Shown in pieces: positions 1-6,913 of a DNA stretch of 9,741 nt (positions are counted from its first letter, which is position 1; each line of letters begins with the position of its first letter). The stretch spans positions 1 to 9,741 of the forward strand of contig JAYVEV010000042.1 in NCBI GenBank assembly GCA_043773745.1, written 5' to 3'. The DNA comes from UKL13-2 sp043773745. Lineage in GTDB: Bacteria; Pseudomonadota; Gammaproteobacteria; Burkholderiales; Usitatibacteraceae. The notes below the pieces were generated by a model. It made no database searches and was not told where the DNA came from. It saw only the letters and a list, made by a program, of their open reading frames with translations. The translations under genes were made by a program, and so were the position numbers.

Positions 1-141
1 CAATTGAAACAATATTACCAGTCCGCGACACACTGTGATGCTGTGCAAGCGCTCAAACTACCGTGAATGCCAAGCAGGACAGGACAGTATTTTTAGCTGA
101 TGACGGCTATAATACGCGCCTCCGCCGCGATGACATCCTGA
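1..141. other. Left flank, no firm gene
   Basis: No complete gene is visible. The first plus-strand frame is open from the window edge to a TGA at 64-66 and would give a 21-residue tail ending ALKLP. This could be the end of an upstream gene but has no family support. A perfect TATAAT sits at 108-113, followed by a GC-rich discriminator-like stretch, but I find no convincing -35 hexamer 16-18 bp upstream. Beyond about position 141 the sequence enters the insertion sequence, so any gene this promoter once drove has been cut off. Confidence 0.3.
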
Positions 142-147
142 AGTATT

Positions 148-172
148 TTCCAATCGTAAGATGCGTCTGAAA
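148..172 (+). repeat. Left inverted repeat of the IS
   Basis: The sequence begins TTCCAA and ends ATGCGTCTGAAA, with seven bases between. It is the inverse of the copy at 1470-1493, which has six bases between the same blocks. The ATGCGTCTGAAA block is identical in both. It lies 10 bp beyond the transposase stop codon, as expected for a terminal transposase-binding site. Confidence 0.75.
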
Positions 173-182
173 CTGTCGGGAG

Positions 183-1442
183 TCAGGCGGCGGCTTTGGA
201 TCGGCGGTGGAAGGATTGGAAGAGCCGTTTTCGGCCTTCCTGAACTTGTCTTGCAGCTTCATTGTCGCTCAAAGCGTTTGCGATGTGGTTGAGTTTATTC
301 CGGTCCAAATCCGGGCGCAGATGGGATTCATAATCCGGCATGCCTTGTAAGCGCTCGAAGGGTGTCGCGATTTGCTCTTTCGGGTAGGTCTTTTTCACTT
401 TTCCTTTGGCATCAACCGTATCGACTGCGAAGTAGCAGGGCCGGTGGAAATTCAGATAGGGGTTCAGCGTTTCGCTGTAGAAGCGGTTAATTGCCGTAGC
501 GTGCTTTTGTGGGATGTGGCTGTAACCCATGAACTTTCTGATGACAGCCCCGTTCTTGCACTGGGCCAAAGCGTTGTCGTTGGTATGTCTGGGTCGCGAA
601 CGGGTGAACTCGATATTGAGCTTGTTGAGCAGGCCGGCGACGTCATAGTTGATGTACTCCGACCCACCATCGGAATGGAAGCCGCGAATGGCGAAGGGAA
701 AGCTCGCCAGCATCAATTCGATGACCGGCAGCAGATAAGCCTCACTAATGCGCTCGACGGCTGCGACTATCTCCCACTGGGTAACGATGTCGACGGCGTT
801 GATGTGATAGACGCCCTTGAGCCCATCCTGGTCACCTTGGTGCACGGTATCGATGCGAATATACCCGGGAAGTCCTTGCGGAGCAGGTGCTTTGCGGATG
901 CCGATTTTCACGGGAGACGGGTTGGTGCGGCTCCACTTGATTCGTCGCTTCTTGTACCCCGCGCTGGCGCGCAGGTTATAAAGGTGCGAGACGGAAATGC
1001 TCGCCAGATTGATGAATCGTGGGTCACCGAAATTTTGCCAGGCGCGCATCAAAAGCACCTTCGTGGCCGGCCCAGAAAGGGTTTCGTGGAGAAGGTCGAT
1101 TTCAGCAAGAAGTGCGATGTCTGCCGCACTAAAGCGACTGCTAAAGCTGGTTCGGTTCGCACGACGGGCGGGCTTGAGTGACCCCGCGTTCCGGTATTGC
1201 CCAATAAGCTTGGTAAGGTGCTGTCGCGTGTACCCGCTGAGGCGCCGCATGTACGCGATCACCACGCCTCGATCTTTCCTGCCAAGCTGAAAATATCGAC
1301 ATCGCTTGAGAACGGCGGCGACAAATTCGTGCAACGTCGCCTGGTCGCTCGGAATTGAAAAGGTGGCGTCCGCTGTACCCGCCAGAAATTCCCGGATTTG
1401 CTCGATCGTGGTGAGCTTTGAATCGTTCATGTCGATAACCAT
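183..1442 (-). CDS. IS transposase, rve integrase fold, catalytic Glu replaced by Gln
   Basis: This 419-residue protein should cut and join the ends of its own IS. The N-terminal 100 residues contain helix-turn-helix-like segments (around residues 60-90, LSGYTRQHLTKLI) for binding the terminal repeats. The RNase H-like integrase core runs from about residue 192 to 340. The first catalytic aspartate is D198 in RIDTVHQGD, and the second is D258 in FHSDGGSEY. The third acid should be a glutamate about 35 residues later, in the NDNAL-x-E-x-KNG block. Here that block reads NDNALAQCKNG, with Gln294 (CAG, minus strand, 561-563) in the catalytic slot. The frame is otherwise intact and full length, with conserved HIPQKHA and NFHRPC blocks further on. 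A Gln at this site usually abolishes DDE chemistry, so the copy may be inactive unless complemented in trans. The ATG at 1442 is the simplest start; an in-frame ATG four codons later is also possible. Confidence 0.85.
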   Translation of the reverse strand: MVIDMNDSKLTTIEQIREFLAGTADATFSIPSDQATLHEFVAAVLKRCRYFQLGRKDRGVVIAYMRRLSGYTRQHLTKLIGQYRNAGSLKPARRANRTSFSSRFSAADIALLAEIDLLHETLSGPATKVLLMRAWQNFGDPRFINLASISVSHLYNLRASAGYKKRRIKWSRTNPSPVKIGIRKAPAPQGLPGYIRIDTVHQGDQDGLKGVYHINAVDIVTQWEIVAAVERISEAYLLPVIELMLASFPFAIRGFHSDGGSEYINYDVAGLLNKLNIEFTRSRPRHTNDNALAQCKNGAVIRKFMGYSHIPQKHATAINRFYSETLNPYLNFHRPCYFAVDTVDAKGKVKKTYPKEQIATPFERLQGMPDYESHLRPDLDRNKLNHIANALSDNEAARQVQEGRKRLFQSFHRRSKAAA

Positions 1443-1469
1443 TTCTGGATAATCGACCCAAAATCACCA

Positions 1470-1493
1470 TTTCAGACGCATTTGCCGTTGGAA
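1470..1493 (-). repeat. Right inverted repeat of the IS, inner copy
   Basis: Read on the minus strand it is TTCCAA, six bases, then ATGCGTCTGAAA, matching the left repeat at 148-172 apart from the middle. It lies just upstream of the transposase start, so transposase binding here could also repress its own gene. Confidence 0.75.
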
Positions 1494-1507
1494 ACACAGC
1501 CCGATCC

Positions 1508-1528
1508 CAGACGCATTTGCCATTGGAA
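1508..1528 (-). repeat. Right repeat of the IS, outer tandem copy
   Basis: The plus strand reads CAGACGCATTTGCC, then one changed base, then TTGGAA. It is a 21-bp near-perfect direct copy of 1473-1493, offset by 35 bp. I see only one copy at the left end, so the two ends are asymmetric. Tandem binding sites at one end are known in several transposon groups, and the outermost copy probably marks the true edge. Confidence 0.7.
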
Positions 1529-1539
1529 GAGGCTCCTGA

Positions 1540-1568
1540 TTGACACGGCCGCGCCTCACGTCTATCCT
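1540..1568 (+). promoter_or_regulatory. Probable sigma-70 promoter of the gcv operon
   Basis: A consensus -35 hexamer TTGACA at 1540-1545 is separated by exactly 17 bp from TATCCT at 1563-1568, which matches four of six -10 consensus positions. The start of transcription would fall near 1575, about 15 bases before the first riboswitch aptamer, giving a leader of roughly 280 nt. The -35 begins immediately after the inferred IS target duplication, so the core promoter survived the insertion while everything upstream was displaced. Confidence 0.7.
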
Positions 1569-1588
1569 ACAAGCCAAGCGTATTGCAA

Positions 1589-1790
1589 GTCTGGGGAGAG
1601 CGCGATTCACACCATGAATCGCCGCCGAAGGCGCAACTCCCGGAACCGCTCAGGCACACATACCTGGACTGCATAGCTTCTCTGGAGAGCGCATGATTTG
1701 AGCAATTCAAATACATGCCACCGAAGGGGCACACGAAATTCGCACAGAGCGATTTTCGTAATCTCTCAGGTATCAAGGACAGAGGGGACT
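1589..1790 (+). ncRNA. Tandem glycine riboswitch (gcvT leader)
   Basis: Two consecutive glycine aptamers precede gcvT. Aptamer 1 opens with GGGGAGAG (1593-1600). It has a perfect 8-bp stem GCGATTCA/TGAATCGC (1602-1609 with 1615-1622), then GCCGAAGGCGCAA (1622-1634) and CGCTCAGGCA (1647-1656). Aptamer 2 opens with TCTGGAGAGCG (1681-1691). It has a stem spanning 1691-1718, the hallmark CCACCGAAGGGGCA (1718-1731), a stem around 1734-1758, and ATCTCTCAGGTATCAAGGACAGAGG (1761-1785). The short linker and the cooperative double aptamer are classic for this family. It senses cytoplasmic glycine and normally raises expression of the cleavage genes. I see no clear intrinsic terminator between 1790 and the start codon, so control at ribosome access is a reasonable guess. 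Confidence 0.95.
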
Positions 1791-1855
1791 GACGATTTAA
1801 TCTCACGATTTTTCGTTCACTGTTCCTTCACGTTCTTTTTATCGGGAGTTCCATT
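1791..1855 (+). promoter_or_regulatory. Expression platform and ribosome binding site of gcvT
   Basis: This T-rich spacer joins the riboswitch to gcvT. A ribosome binding site GGGAG at 1844-1848 stands seven bases before the TTG start at 1856. A weak ACGA/TCGT hairpin (1805-1816) is present, but there is no strong stem followed by a T run, so a transcription terminator is not evident. Confidence 0.5.
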
Positions 1856-2953
1856 TTGTCATCATCGCTATCGGCATTACGCCATACACCGCTCTACACG
1901 ACCCATCAGCAGCTTGCCGCAAAACTGGTCGATTTTGGCGGGTGGGAAATGCCGCTGCATTACGGCTCACAAGTCGATGAACACCACGCAGTGCGCAAGC
2001 ATGCAGGTATGTTCGATGTCTCACATATGTGCACGATTGAAGTCGTTGGCCAGCAGGCAAAAACCTTTTTGCTGTTTGCCATCGCCAACAATGTAGCCAA
2101 GCTCAAAACCCATGGCCGCGCGCTTTACTCATGCATGCTGAATGAGCGAGGCGGAGTCGTGGACGATCTGATTGTTTATTATTTTGATGACACCACTTTT
2201 CGCCTGGTCGTTAATGCCGGCACAGCGCAGAAAGATATTGCGTGGCTAAATGCCATCGCCCTGCGCGAAAAATTTGAGGTGATGCTGACACCGCGCACCG
2301 ATGTGGCGATGATTGCCGTGCAAGGACCCCGCGCACGTGAGGCCGTGTGGAGCGTGTTGCCCGATACGCGTGCCGCCACGGCCGATCTGAAGCCTTTTAA
2401 CAGCGCAACGGTAGGTGATTTTTTTATCGCACGCACTGGCTACACCGGCGAAGACGGCTTTGAAATTATTTTGCCTGCCAGCCTTGCGGCAGAATTTTGG
2501 TCGCAACTGCATAGCGCTGGCGTGCAGCCCTGCGGCCTAGGTGCGCGTGACACCTTGCGGCTGGAAGCGGGCATGAATCTCTACGGCCAGGACATGACCG
2601 ACGAAACCACACCGCTTGAGTCGAATCTTGCATGGACAGTTGATTTAACAGCTGACCGCTATTTTATCGGCAGGGCTGCGCTTGAAGCGGCACCACCAGC
2701 ACTGCAGCTGGTCGGATTAGTGCCGCTAGGTGCGGGGATCTTGCGCGGCCATCAATTGGTACAAACGCCACACGGCAACGGCGAAATCACCAGCGGTTCA
2801 TTTTCACCAACACTTAATAAATCCATCGCGTTTGCCCGCATCCCGTCTGCAGTCGCAATTGGCAATACGGTACAAGCGGAAGTACGCGGCAAGTGGCTTG
2901 ATTGTCGGGTGACAAAATTCCCTTTCGTTCGGAACGGGCAATCCTTAATCTGA
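1856..2953 (+). CDS. gcvT: Glycine cleavage T protein, aminomethyltransferase
   Basis: GcvT takes the aminomethyl group from the lipoyl arm of the H protein. It releases ammonia and passes the carbon to tetrahydrofolate as 5,10-methylene-THF, in the cytoplasm. The 365 residues match the family's usual length of about 365. Recognisable blocks are TPLY near residue 11, FGGWEMPLHYGSQ-DEHHAVR (27-47), GMFDVSHM (51-58) and GGVVDDLIVYYF (99-110), which carries the catalytic aspartate region. Further on are MIAVQGP, TGYTGEDGFEI, PCGLGARDTLRLEAGMNLYGQDM, SGSFSPTLNKSIAFAR and a C-terminal FPFVRNG. The TTG start is chosen because GGGAG lies seven bases upstream and the N-terminus then aligns with known homologs; no in-frame ATG occurs early enough. 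It is first in a gcvT-gcvH-gcvP operon controlled by the glycine riboswitch. Confidence 0.97.
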   Translation: MSSSLSALRHTPLYTTHQQLAAKLVDFGGWEMPLHYGSQVDEHHAVRKHAGMFDVSHMCTIEVVGQQAKTFLLFAIANNVAKLKTHGRALYSCMLNERGGVVDDLIVYYFDDTTFRLVVNAGTAQKDIAWLNAIALREKFEVMLTPRTDVAMIAVQGPRAREAVWSVLPDTRAATADLKPFNSATVGDFFIARTGYTGEDGFEIILPASLAAEFWSQLHSAGVQPCGLGARDTLRLEAGMNLYGQDMTDETTPLESNLAWTVDLTADRYFIGRAALEAAPPALQLVGLVPLGAGILRGHQLVQTPHGNGEITSGSFSPTLNKSIAFARIPSAVAIGNTVQAEVRGKWLDCRVTKFPFVRNGQSLI

Positions 2954-2975
2954 TCCGCAACGGACAATCCTTAAT
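2933..2975 (+). repeat. Short partial tandem duplication over the gcvT stop
   Basis: A 17-bp sequence AACGGGCAATCCTTAAT at 2933-2949 recurs with one change at 2959-2975, a 26-bp offset. The first copy encodes the last residues of GcvT and the second lies just beyond the stop. It looks like replication slippage at the 3' end of the gene and has no evident function. Confidence 0.6.
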
Positions 2976-3016
2976 TTAATTTCCACCCATTTAAACAAAC
3001 CTCAACGGAGACTTTC

Positions 3017-3400
3017 ATGACAATCCCAACCAACCTCAAATACGCCACCAGCCACGAATGGGTCAAGACCGAAGCCGATGGCACCCTTACTGTCGGCATC
3101 ACCCACCACGCGCAAGATGCGCTGGGCGATCTGGTTTATATCGAATTACCTGTAGTCGGCAAACACGTTAAGGCTGGGCAAGAAATTGTTGTGCTGGAGT
3201 CTGTTAAAGCAGCATCGGATGCCTACTCGCCAGTGGCCGGTGAAGTGATCGCTATAAACCAAGCGGTAGCCGATGCGCCCGAATCGCTTAACGCGGCACC
3301 TTACGATGCATGGCTGTTCAAATTGAAGCCCGCCGCGGATGCGTCGCTGGATGGCCTGCTTGATGCTGCGGGCTATGCCGCCAGTATCGGCGCGGCTTGA
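3017..3400 (+). CDS. gcvH: Glycine cleavage H protein, lipoyl carrier
   Basis: GcvH is the mobile carrier of the complex. A lipoyl group on one lysine receives the aminomethyl intermediate from GcvP, presents it to GcvT, and is reoxidised by dihydrolipoamide dehydrogenase. The 127 residues are the normal length. The N-terminus has SHEWVK, followed by GITHHAQDALGDLVYIELP. The lipoylation hairpin reads LESVKAASDAYSPVAGEV, with Lys64 the modified residue. The C-terminal half has the expected NAAPYDAWLFKLKP. A GGAG site at 3007-3010 lies six bases before the ATG. It starts 63 bp after gcvT and ends 17 bp before the likely gcvP start. The tail after residue 105 is alanine-rich and variable, as in homologs. 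Confidence 0.97.
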   Translation: MTIPTNLKYATSHEWVKTEADGTLTVGITHHAQDALGDLVYIELPVVGKHVKAGQEIVVLESVKAASDAYSPVAGEVIAINQAVADAPESLNAAPYDAWLFKLKPAADASLDGLLDAAGYAASIGAA

Positions 3401-3417
3401 GCAGAGAAGGCATACAG

Positions 3418-6327
3418 ATGAACCGTATCGAATTTACCCAGCTTGAAGCGCATGATGGTTTTATCGAGCGCCATATCGGCCCTTCCGCCGCCGAACAACA
3501 GGAAATGTTGGCCGTACTCAAGCGCAAAACGCTGGACGAATTAATTGATGAAGTGGTGCCGACAAGCATCCGCTCGCGTGAATCGCTTGCGCTGCCGTCT
3601 GCGCAAAACGAGCCTGAAGTATTGGCGGCCCTCAAAGCGATGGCGAAAAAAAATAAAGTCTTCAAAAGCTATCTCGGCATGGGCTATTACGGCACCCATA
3701 CACCGAATGTGATTTTGCGAAACGTACTGGAAAACCCGGCCTGGTACACCGCTTACACACCGTATCAGCCGGAAATTTCACAGGGCCGTCTGGAAGCACT
3801 GATCAATTTTCAGACCATGGTGAGCGATCTTACTGGACTGGATATCGCGAATGCCTCGCTGCTCGATGAAGCTACCGCCGCCGCTGAAGCAATGACGCTG
3901 GCGCGCCGCTTTGCGAAAGCGGACAGCAACGTGTTTTTTGTTTCAAACCGCTGCCACCCACAAACTATCGCCGTCATTCAAACCCGCGCGCATGGCTTTG
4001 GCATTGAAGTAAAAGTCGGTGATGAGACCACCGCTGCAGCTGAAAATATTTTCGGCTTGCTGTTGCAATACCCCGCCTCCACCGGGCGGGTGATCGACTA
4101 TCGGCAAATTATTCTGAGCGCGCAAACCAGAGGCGCGGTGGTCGTGATGGCAGCTGATTTGTTGAGTCTTACATTGCTCACGCCACCGGGCGAACTGGGT
4201 GCCGATATTGCGGTAGGCACCACTCAACGCTTTGGTGTGCCGATGGGGTTCGGCGGCCCGCATGCCGCTTATCTCGCCTGCAAAGATGCCTATAAGCGAC
4301 AGCTGCCCGGTCGTCTGGTCGGTGTATCCATCGACACCATGGGCAATCCCGCCTACCGGTTGACGTTACAAACACGCGAACAACACATTCGCCGTGAAAA
4401 AGCGACCAGCAATATTTGCACCGCGCAGGTACTGCTAGCGGTGATGGCCGGCATGTATGCGACCTATCACGGCCCGGCTGGATTACGCCGCATTGCGACT
4501 TACGTAAACCGCGTGGCGGCAACGTTTGCGGAAGGGTTGTGTGATCTGGGGTTCACGCTTGCCGATGAATCATTTTTTGATACGGTCACGGTCAATACCG
4601 GCGACCAAACAGCGTCGATTATGGCCCGCGCAGTCGCGCAAGAAATCAATCTGCGCAAAGTCGATGCGAACACAATCGCTATCGCTATGGATGAAACCAC
4701 TACCAAGGTGGATGTTGAAAATCTGTGGCGAGTATTTTCAGCCGACGTAGCCGACGATAAAAAACTCTCTGCTGTTGTCAATTTTGTCGACATTGAAAAG
4801 CGTGCGAAGCACACATTGCCGGCGAGCCTGAACCGCACTTCTGCTTACCTTACGCATCCGGTCTTTAACCGCCATCATTCCGAAACAGACATGCTGCGTT
4901 ATTTGCGTAGTTTGTCAGATAAGGATTTGGCACTGGACCGCACTATGATTCCGCTCGGCTCATGCACCATGAAGCTGAATGCAACGGCAGAAATGATTCC
5001 CGTCACCTGGCCCGAATTTTCAAACATGCATCCGTACGCTCCGGAAGACCAGAGCGTGGGCTACCGCGAAATGATTACCAACCTTGAACATTCGCTCTGC
5101 GAGATCACCGGCTATGACGCCGTTTCACTGCAACCCAACTCGGGCGCGCAGGGTGAATATGCGGGTCTCCTCGCGATTCAGGCGTACCACCATGCACGTG
5201 GTGAAGCACATCGGAATATCGTGCTGATTCCCAGCTCCGCACACGGCACCAATCCGGCATCGGCGCAAATGGTGGGCATGGAAGTGGTCGTTGTTGCCTG
5301 TGATTCAGCCGGTAACGTTGATGTTGCCGACCTGACGCGCCATGCGGAATTGCACAGCAAACATCTCGCCGCGCTGATGGTGACCTACCCTTCCACGCAT
5401 GGCGTATTTGAAGATGCGATTGTCGATATTTGCGATCTCATTCACGCGCACGGCGGGCAGGTTTATTTGGACGGCGCCAACATGAATGCCGTGGTCGGCG
5501 TTGCCAAGCCCGGCAAATTTGGCGCCGATGTTTCACATCTGAATTTGCATAAAACTTTCTGCATACCGCACGGCGGCGGCGGCCCTGGCGTTGGCCCGGT
5601 GGCGGTACGCGCGCATCTTGCGCCCTACTTGCCACAGCGCTTGGGTATCGATACTCGCAGCGTGGTGGGGCCGGTATCAGCGGCACCCTATGGGAGTGCC
5701 GGTATCCTCGCGATCTCATGGGCTTACATCGCGCTCATGGGCCGCGAAGGTTTGGCGCAAGCAACCAAGGTGGCGATTCTGAACGCCAACTATATTGCAA
5801 CCCGCCTGGCACCTCACTACCCGATTTTATACTCGGGGCACAACGGCCTGATTGCGCATGAATGTATCCTCGATGCGCGCCCGCTCAAAGAAAAAAGTGG
5901 CGTCAGTGCAGAGGATATCGCCAAACGTTTGATCGATTACGGCTTCCATGCGCCAACCTTGTCGTTCCCCGTGACAGGAACCCTGATGGTCGAGCCGACC
6001 GAAAGTGAATCCAAGTTTGAACTTGACCGGTTCATTGACGCGATGATTTCGATCCGACACGAGATTCGCGCCATCGAAGAAGGCAAAGCGGATCGCGATG
6101 ACAACCCGCTCAAGAATGCGCCGCATACCGCGCAAGTGATGATGAGCGAATCATGGGCGCATGATTACACCCGTGAAGTCGCCGCGTTTCCATTGGCGAG
6201 CTTGAAGCAAGGCAAATACTGGCCGCCGGTGGGACGCGTCGACAATATTTACGGTGATAAAAACGTGTTTTGCAGCTGTCCGCCGCTGTTAACGTATCAA
6301 AACGAGACGGCAGAAGCGTCAGATTAA
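3418..6327 (+). CDS. gcvP: Glycine dehydrogenase (decarboxylating), P protein
   Basis: GcvP is the PLP-dependent subunit that decarboxylates glycine and loads the aminomethyl group onto lipoyl-GcvH. The protein is the long fused form (969 residues), not the split two-subunit type. The N-terminal half includes FIERHIGPS, YLGMGYYGTHTPNVILRN, NPAWYTAYTPYQPEISQGRLEAL and LDEATAAAEAM. The catalytic C-terminal half has LGSCTMKLNA (from residue 513), AHGTNPASAQM, and the PLP-binding HLNLHKTFCIPHGGGGPGVGPV with Lys712 as the Schiff-base lysine. It ends in FPVTGTLMVEPTESES and CSCPP blocks. The reading frame is open from a TTG at 3397 overlapping gcvH, but I choose ATG 3418: GAGAAGG at 3404-3410 lies seven bases upstream, and the N-terminus then fits homologs. 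It is the last gene of the operon; no lipoamide dehydrogenase gene follows. Confidence 0.97.
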   Translation: MNRIEFTQLEAHDGFIERHIGPSAAEQQEMLAVLKRKTLDELIDEVVPTSIRSRESLALPSAQNEPEVLAALKAMAKKNKVFKSYLGMGYYGTHTPNVILRNVLENPAWYTAYTPYQPEISQGRLEALINFQTMVSDLTGLDIANASLLDEATAAAEAMTLARRFAKADSNVFFVSNRCHPQTIAVIQTRAHGFGIEVKVGDETTAAAENIFGLLLQYPASTGRVIDYRQIILSAQTRGAVVVMAADLLSLTLLTPPGELGADIAVGTTQRFGVPMGFGGPHAAYLACKDAYKRQLPGRLVGVSIDTMGNPAYRLTLQTREQHIRREKATSNICTAQVLLAVMAGMYATYHGPAGLRRIATYVNRVAATFAEGLCDLGFTLADESFFDTVTVNTGDQTASIMARAVAQEINLRKVDANTIAIAMDETTTKVDVENLWRVFSADVADDKKLSAVVNFVDIEKRAKHTLPASLNRTSAYLTHPVFNRHHSETDMLRYLRSLSDKDLALDRTMIPLGSCTMKLNATAEMIPVTWPEFSNMHPYAPEDQSVGYREMITNLEHSLCEITGYDAVSLQPNSGAQGEYAGLLAIQAYHHARGEAHRNIVLIPSSAHGTNPASAQMVGMEVVVVACDSAGNVDVADLTRHAELHSKHLAALMVTYPSTHGVFEDAIVDICDLIHAHGGQVYLDGANMNAVVGVAKPGKFGADVSHLNLHKTFCIPHGGGGPGVGPVAVRAHLAPYLPQRLGIDTRSVVGPVSAAPYGSAGILAISWAYIALMGREGLAQATKVAILNANYIATRLAPHYPILYSGHNGLIAHECILDARPLKEKSGVSAEDIAKRLIDYGFHAPTLSFPVTGTLMVEPTESESKFELDRFIDAMISIRHEIRAIEEGKADRDDNPLKNAPHTAQVMMSESWAHDYTREVAAFPLASLKQGKYWPPVGRVDNIYGDKNVFCSCPPLLTYQNETAEASD

Positions 6328-6401
6328 ACTCCAGCACTGGCGCGGATCCTGAGCATTTTTGGCTCAAGATGCCCGCCCACTGGACACTTTCATCATTTAA
6401 A

Positions 6402-6442
6402 CGAAACGGCCTGGATTCGAACCAGGGACCTGCGGATTAACC
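6402..6442 (-). pseudogene. tRNA 3'-half remnant, tRNA-Asn-like; possible attachment site
   Basis: Read on the minus strand this contains a perfect T arm: a CCTGG stem, a TTCGAAT loop and CCAGG (6426 down to 6410). It is preceded by GTTAATCCGCAGGTC, which fits the 3' side of an anticodon arm and variable loop. GTTAATCCGC resembles the anticodon loop and stem of tRNA-Asn(GTT). The matching 5' half, D arm and acceptor strand are missing, and no CCA follows at 6401, so this is not a functional tRNA. It sits between the conserved gcv operon and the accessory block. Integrases of genomic islands commonly use the anticodon-to-3'-end part of a tRNA gene and leave such a fragment, so an old attachment site is a reasonable inference. 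The isoacceptor assignment is from memory and less certain than the T arm. Confidence 0.6.
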
Positions 6443-6481
6443 GTCGCGGAGATAATTAAAAAATTTTTATCAGCCCTACAT

Positions 6482-6913
6482 TTACGGCGCTTGCCGCGCG
6501 CCGTTGGCCATCAAAAGTAGTGTGTCCAATATCTTGGCACAGCGAATTACCTGCTCGCACAAATCTTCAGTGACCTCTGCATTGCCTTCATATTCAAAAC
6601 CATTGCGCACATCGTGTGCGTCGGCCAGCACGCGCCATACATCGGCATCGACGGATAAGGTGTGCGGTAAACATTGGAAAACAACGTATCTGTTGACGGG
6701 CCTATATCCCTGCTTGCGAAGTGCCGCCAATGCGAATGCATATGCAGCACTGTAGCCAAGTAGAAATTTTCCCGATAGCGAAATTCCGGCCGCGCATGCG
6801 TCACGCAAACGGTCGCGGCCACTCTGGATATGAGTTCCAATCTCAGACTGAGCGGATGGCTCTGATTTTAGCTGTCCAACTTTGACAAGATTTTCGAGCT
6901 CCTTAATGCTCAT
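6482..6913 (-). CDS. HEPN-domain protein, probable toxin partner of the nucleotidyltransferase
   Basis: This 143-residue helical protein looks like a HEPN protein, a fold whose members are often RNases serving as toxins or defence effectors. The pattern resembles the SAV_6107-like HEPN group. It has a helix with LLGYSAAYAFALAALRKQGYRP (52-73 in the longer numbering), a PHTL segment, and then AHDVRNGFEYEG (100-111). The motif is R-N-x-x-x-Y (R104, N105, Y109), not the R-x4-6-H of active RNases such as HepT, so RNase activity is not assured. It follows a nucleotidyltransferase gene and overlaps its 3' end, the standard two-gene arrangement for MNT/HEPN modules. Two adjacent ATGs compete, at 6916 and 6913. 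I choose 6913 because GGAGAGG then has better spacing; 6916 adds one Met. Confidence 0.75.
   Translation of the reverse strand: MSIKELENLVKVGQLKSEPSAQSEIGTHIQSGRDRLRDACAAGISLSGKFLLGYSAAYAFALAALRKQGYRPVNRYVVFQCLPHTLSVDADVWRVLADAHDVRNGFEYEGNAEVTEDLCEQVIRCAKILDTLLLMANGARQAP

Larger units (their letters stand above)
142..1533 (-). mobile_element. Insertion sequence with rve-type DDE transposase
   Basis: The element holds one leftward transposase gene filling nearly its whole length. Related inverted sequences flank the gene: 148-172 on the left, and 1470-1493 and 1508-1528 on the right. A TCCTGA hexamer occurs at 136-141 and again at 1534-1539, just outside these repeats, and is the best candidate for a target-site duplication. 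The given boundaries rest on that hexamer and could be off by several bases: the distance from the hexamer to the conserved TTCCAAT differs by one base between the two ends. About 1.4 kb with one roughly 420-codon gene is normal for an IS of this kind. I do not assign a named family with certainty; IS481-like or the ISNCY assemblage are the candidates. Confidence 0.7.

Noticed and set aside
372..1181. Long rightward open frame of 269 codons inside the transposase gene
   Set aside because: It is antisense to a full-length transposase with recognisable integrase motifs, and its translation shows no family features. It is a shadow frame.
1482..1806. Small open frames over the gcv leader on both strands
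   Set aside because: They overlap the strongly conserved tandem glycine riboswitch and have no ribosome binding site or family resemblance.
3397..3417. TTG start for gcvP overlapping the gcvH stop
   Set aside because: The ATG at 3418 has a GAGAAGG site seven bases upstream, and the resulting N-terminus fits GcvP homologs better.
6350..6366. TGAGC/GCTCA hairpin after gcvP as a transcription terminator
   Set aside because: The stem is only five base pairs and no T run follows, so it is too weak to call. No better terminator is visible between 6328 and 6401.
6443..6481. A+T-rich stretch (AAAAAATTTTT) after the HEPN gene as a terminator
   Set aside because: There is no G+C-rich stem in front of the T run on either strand.
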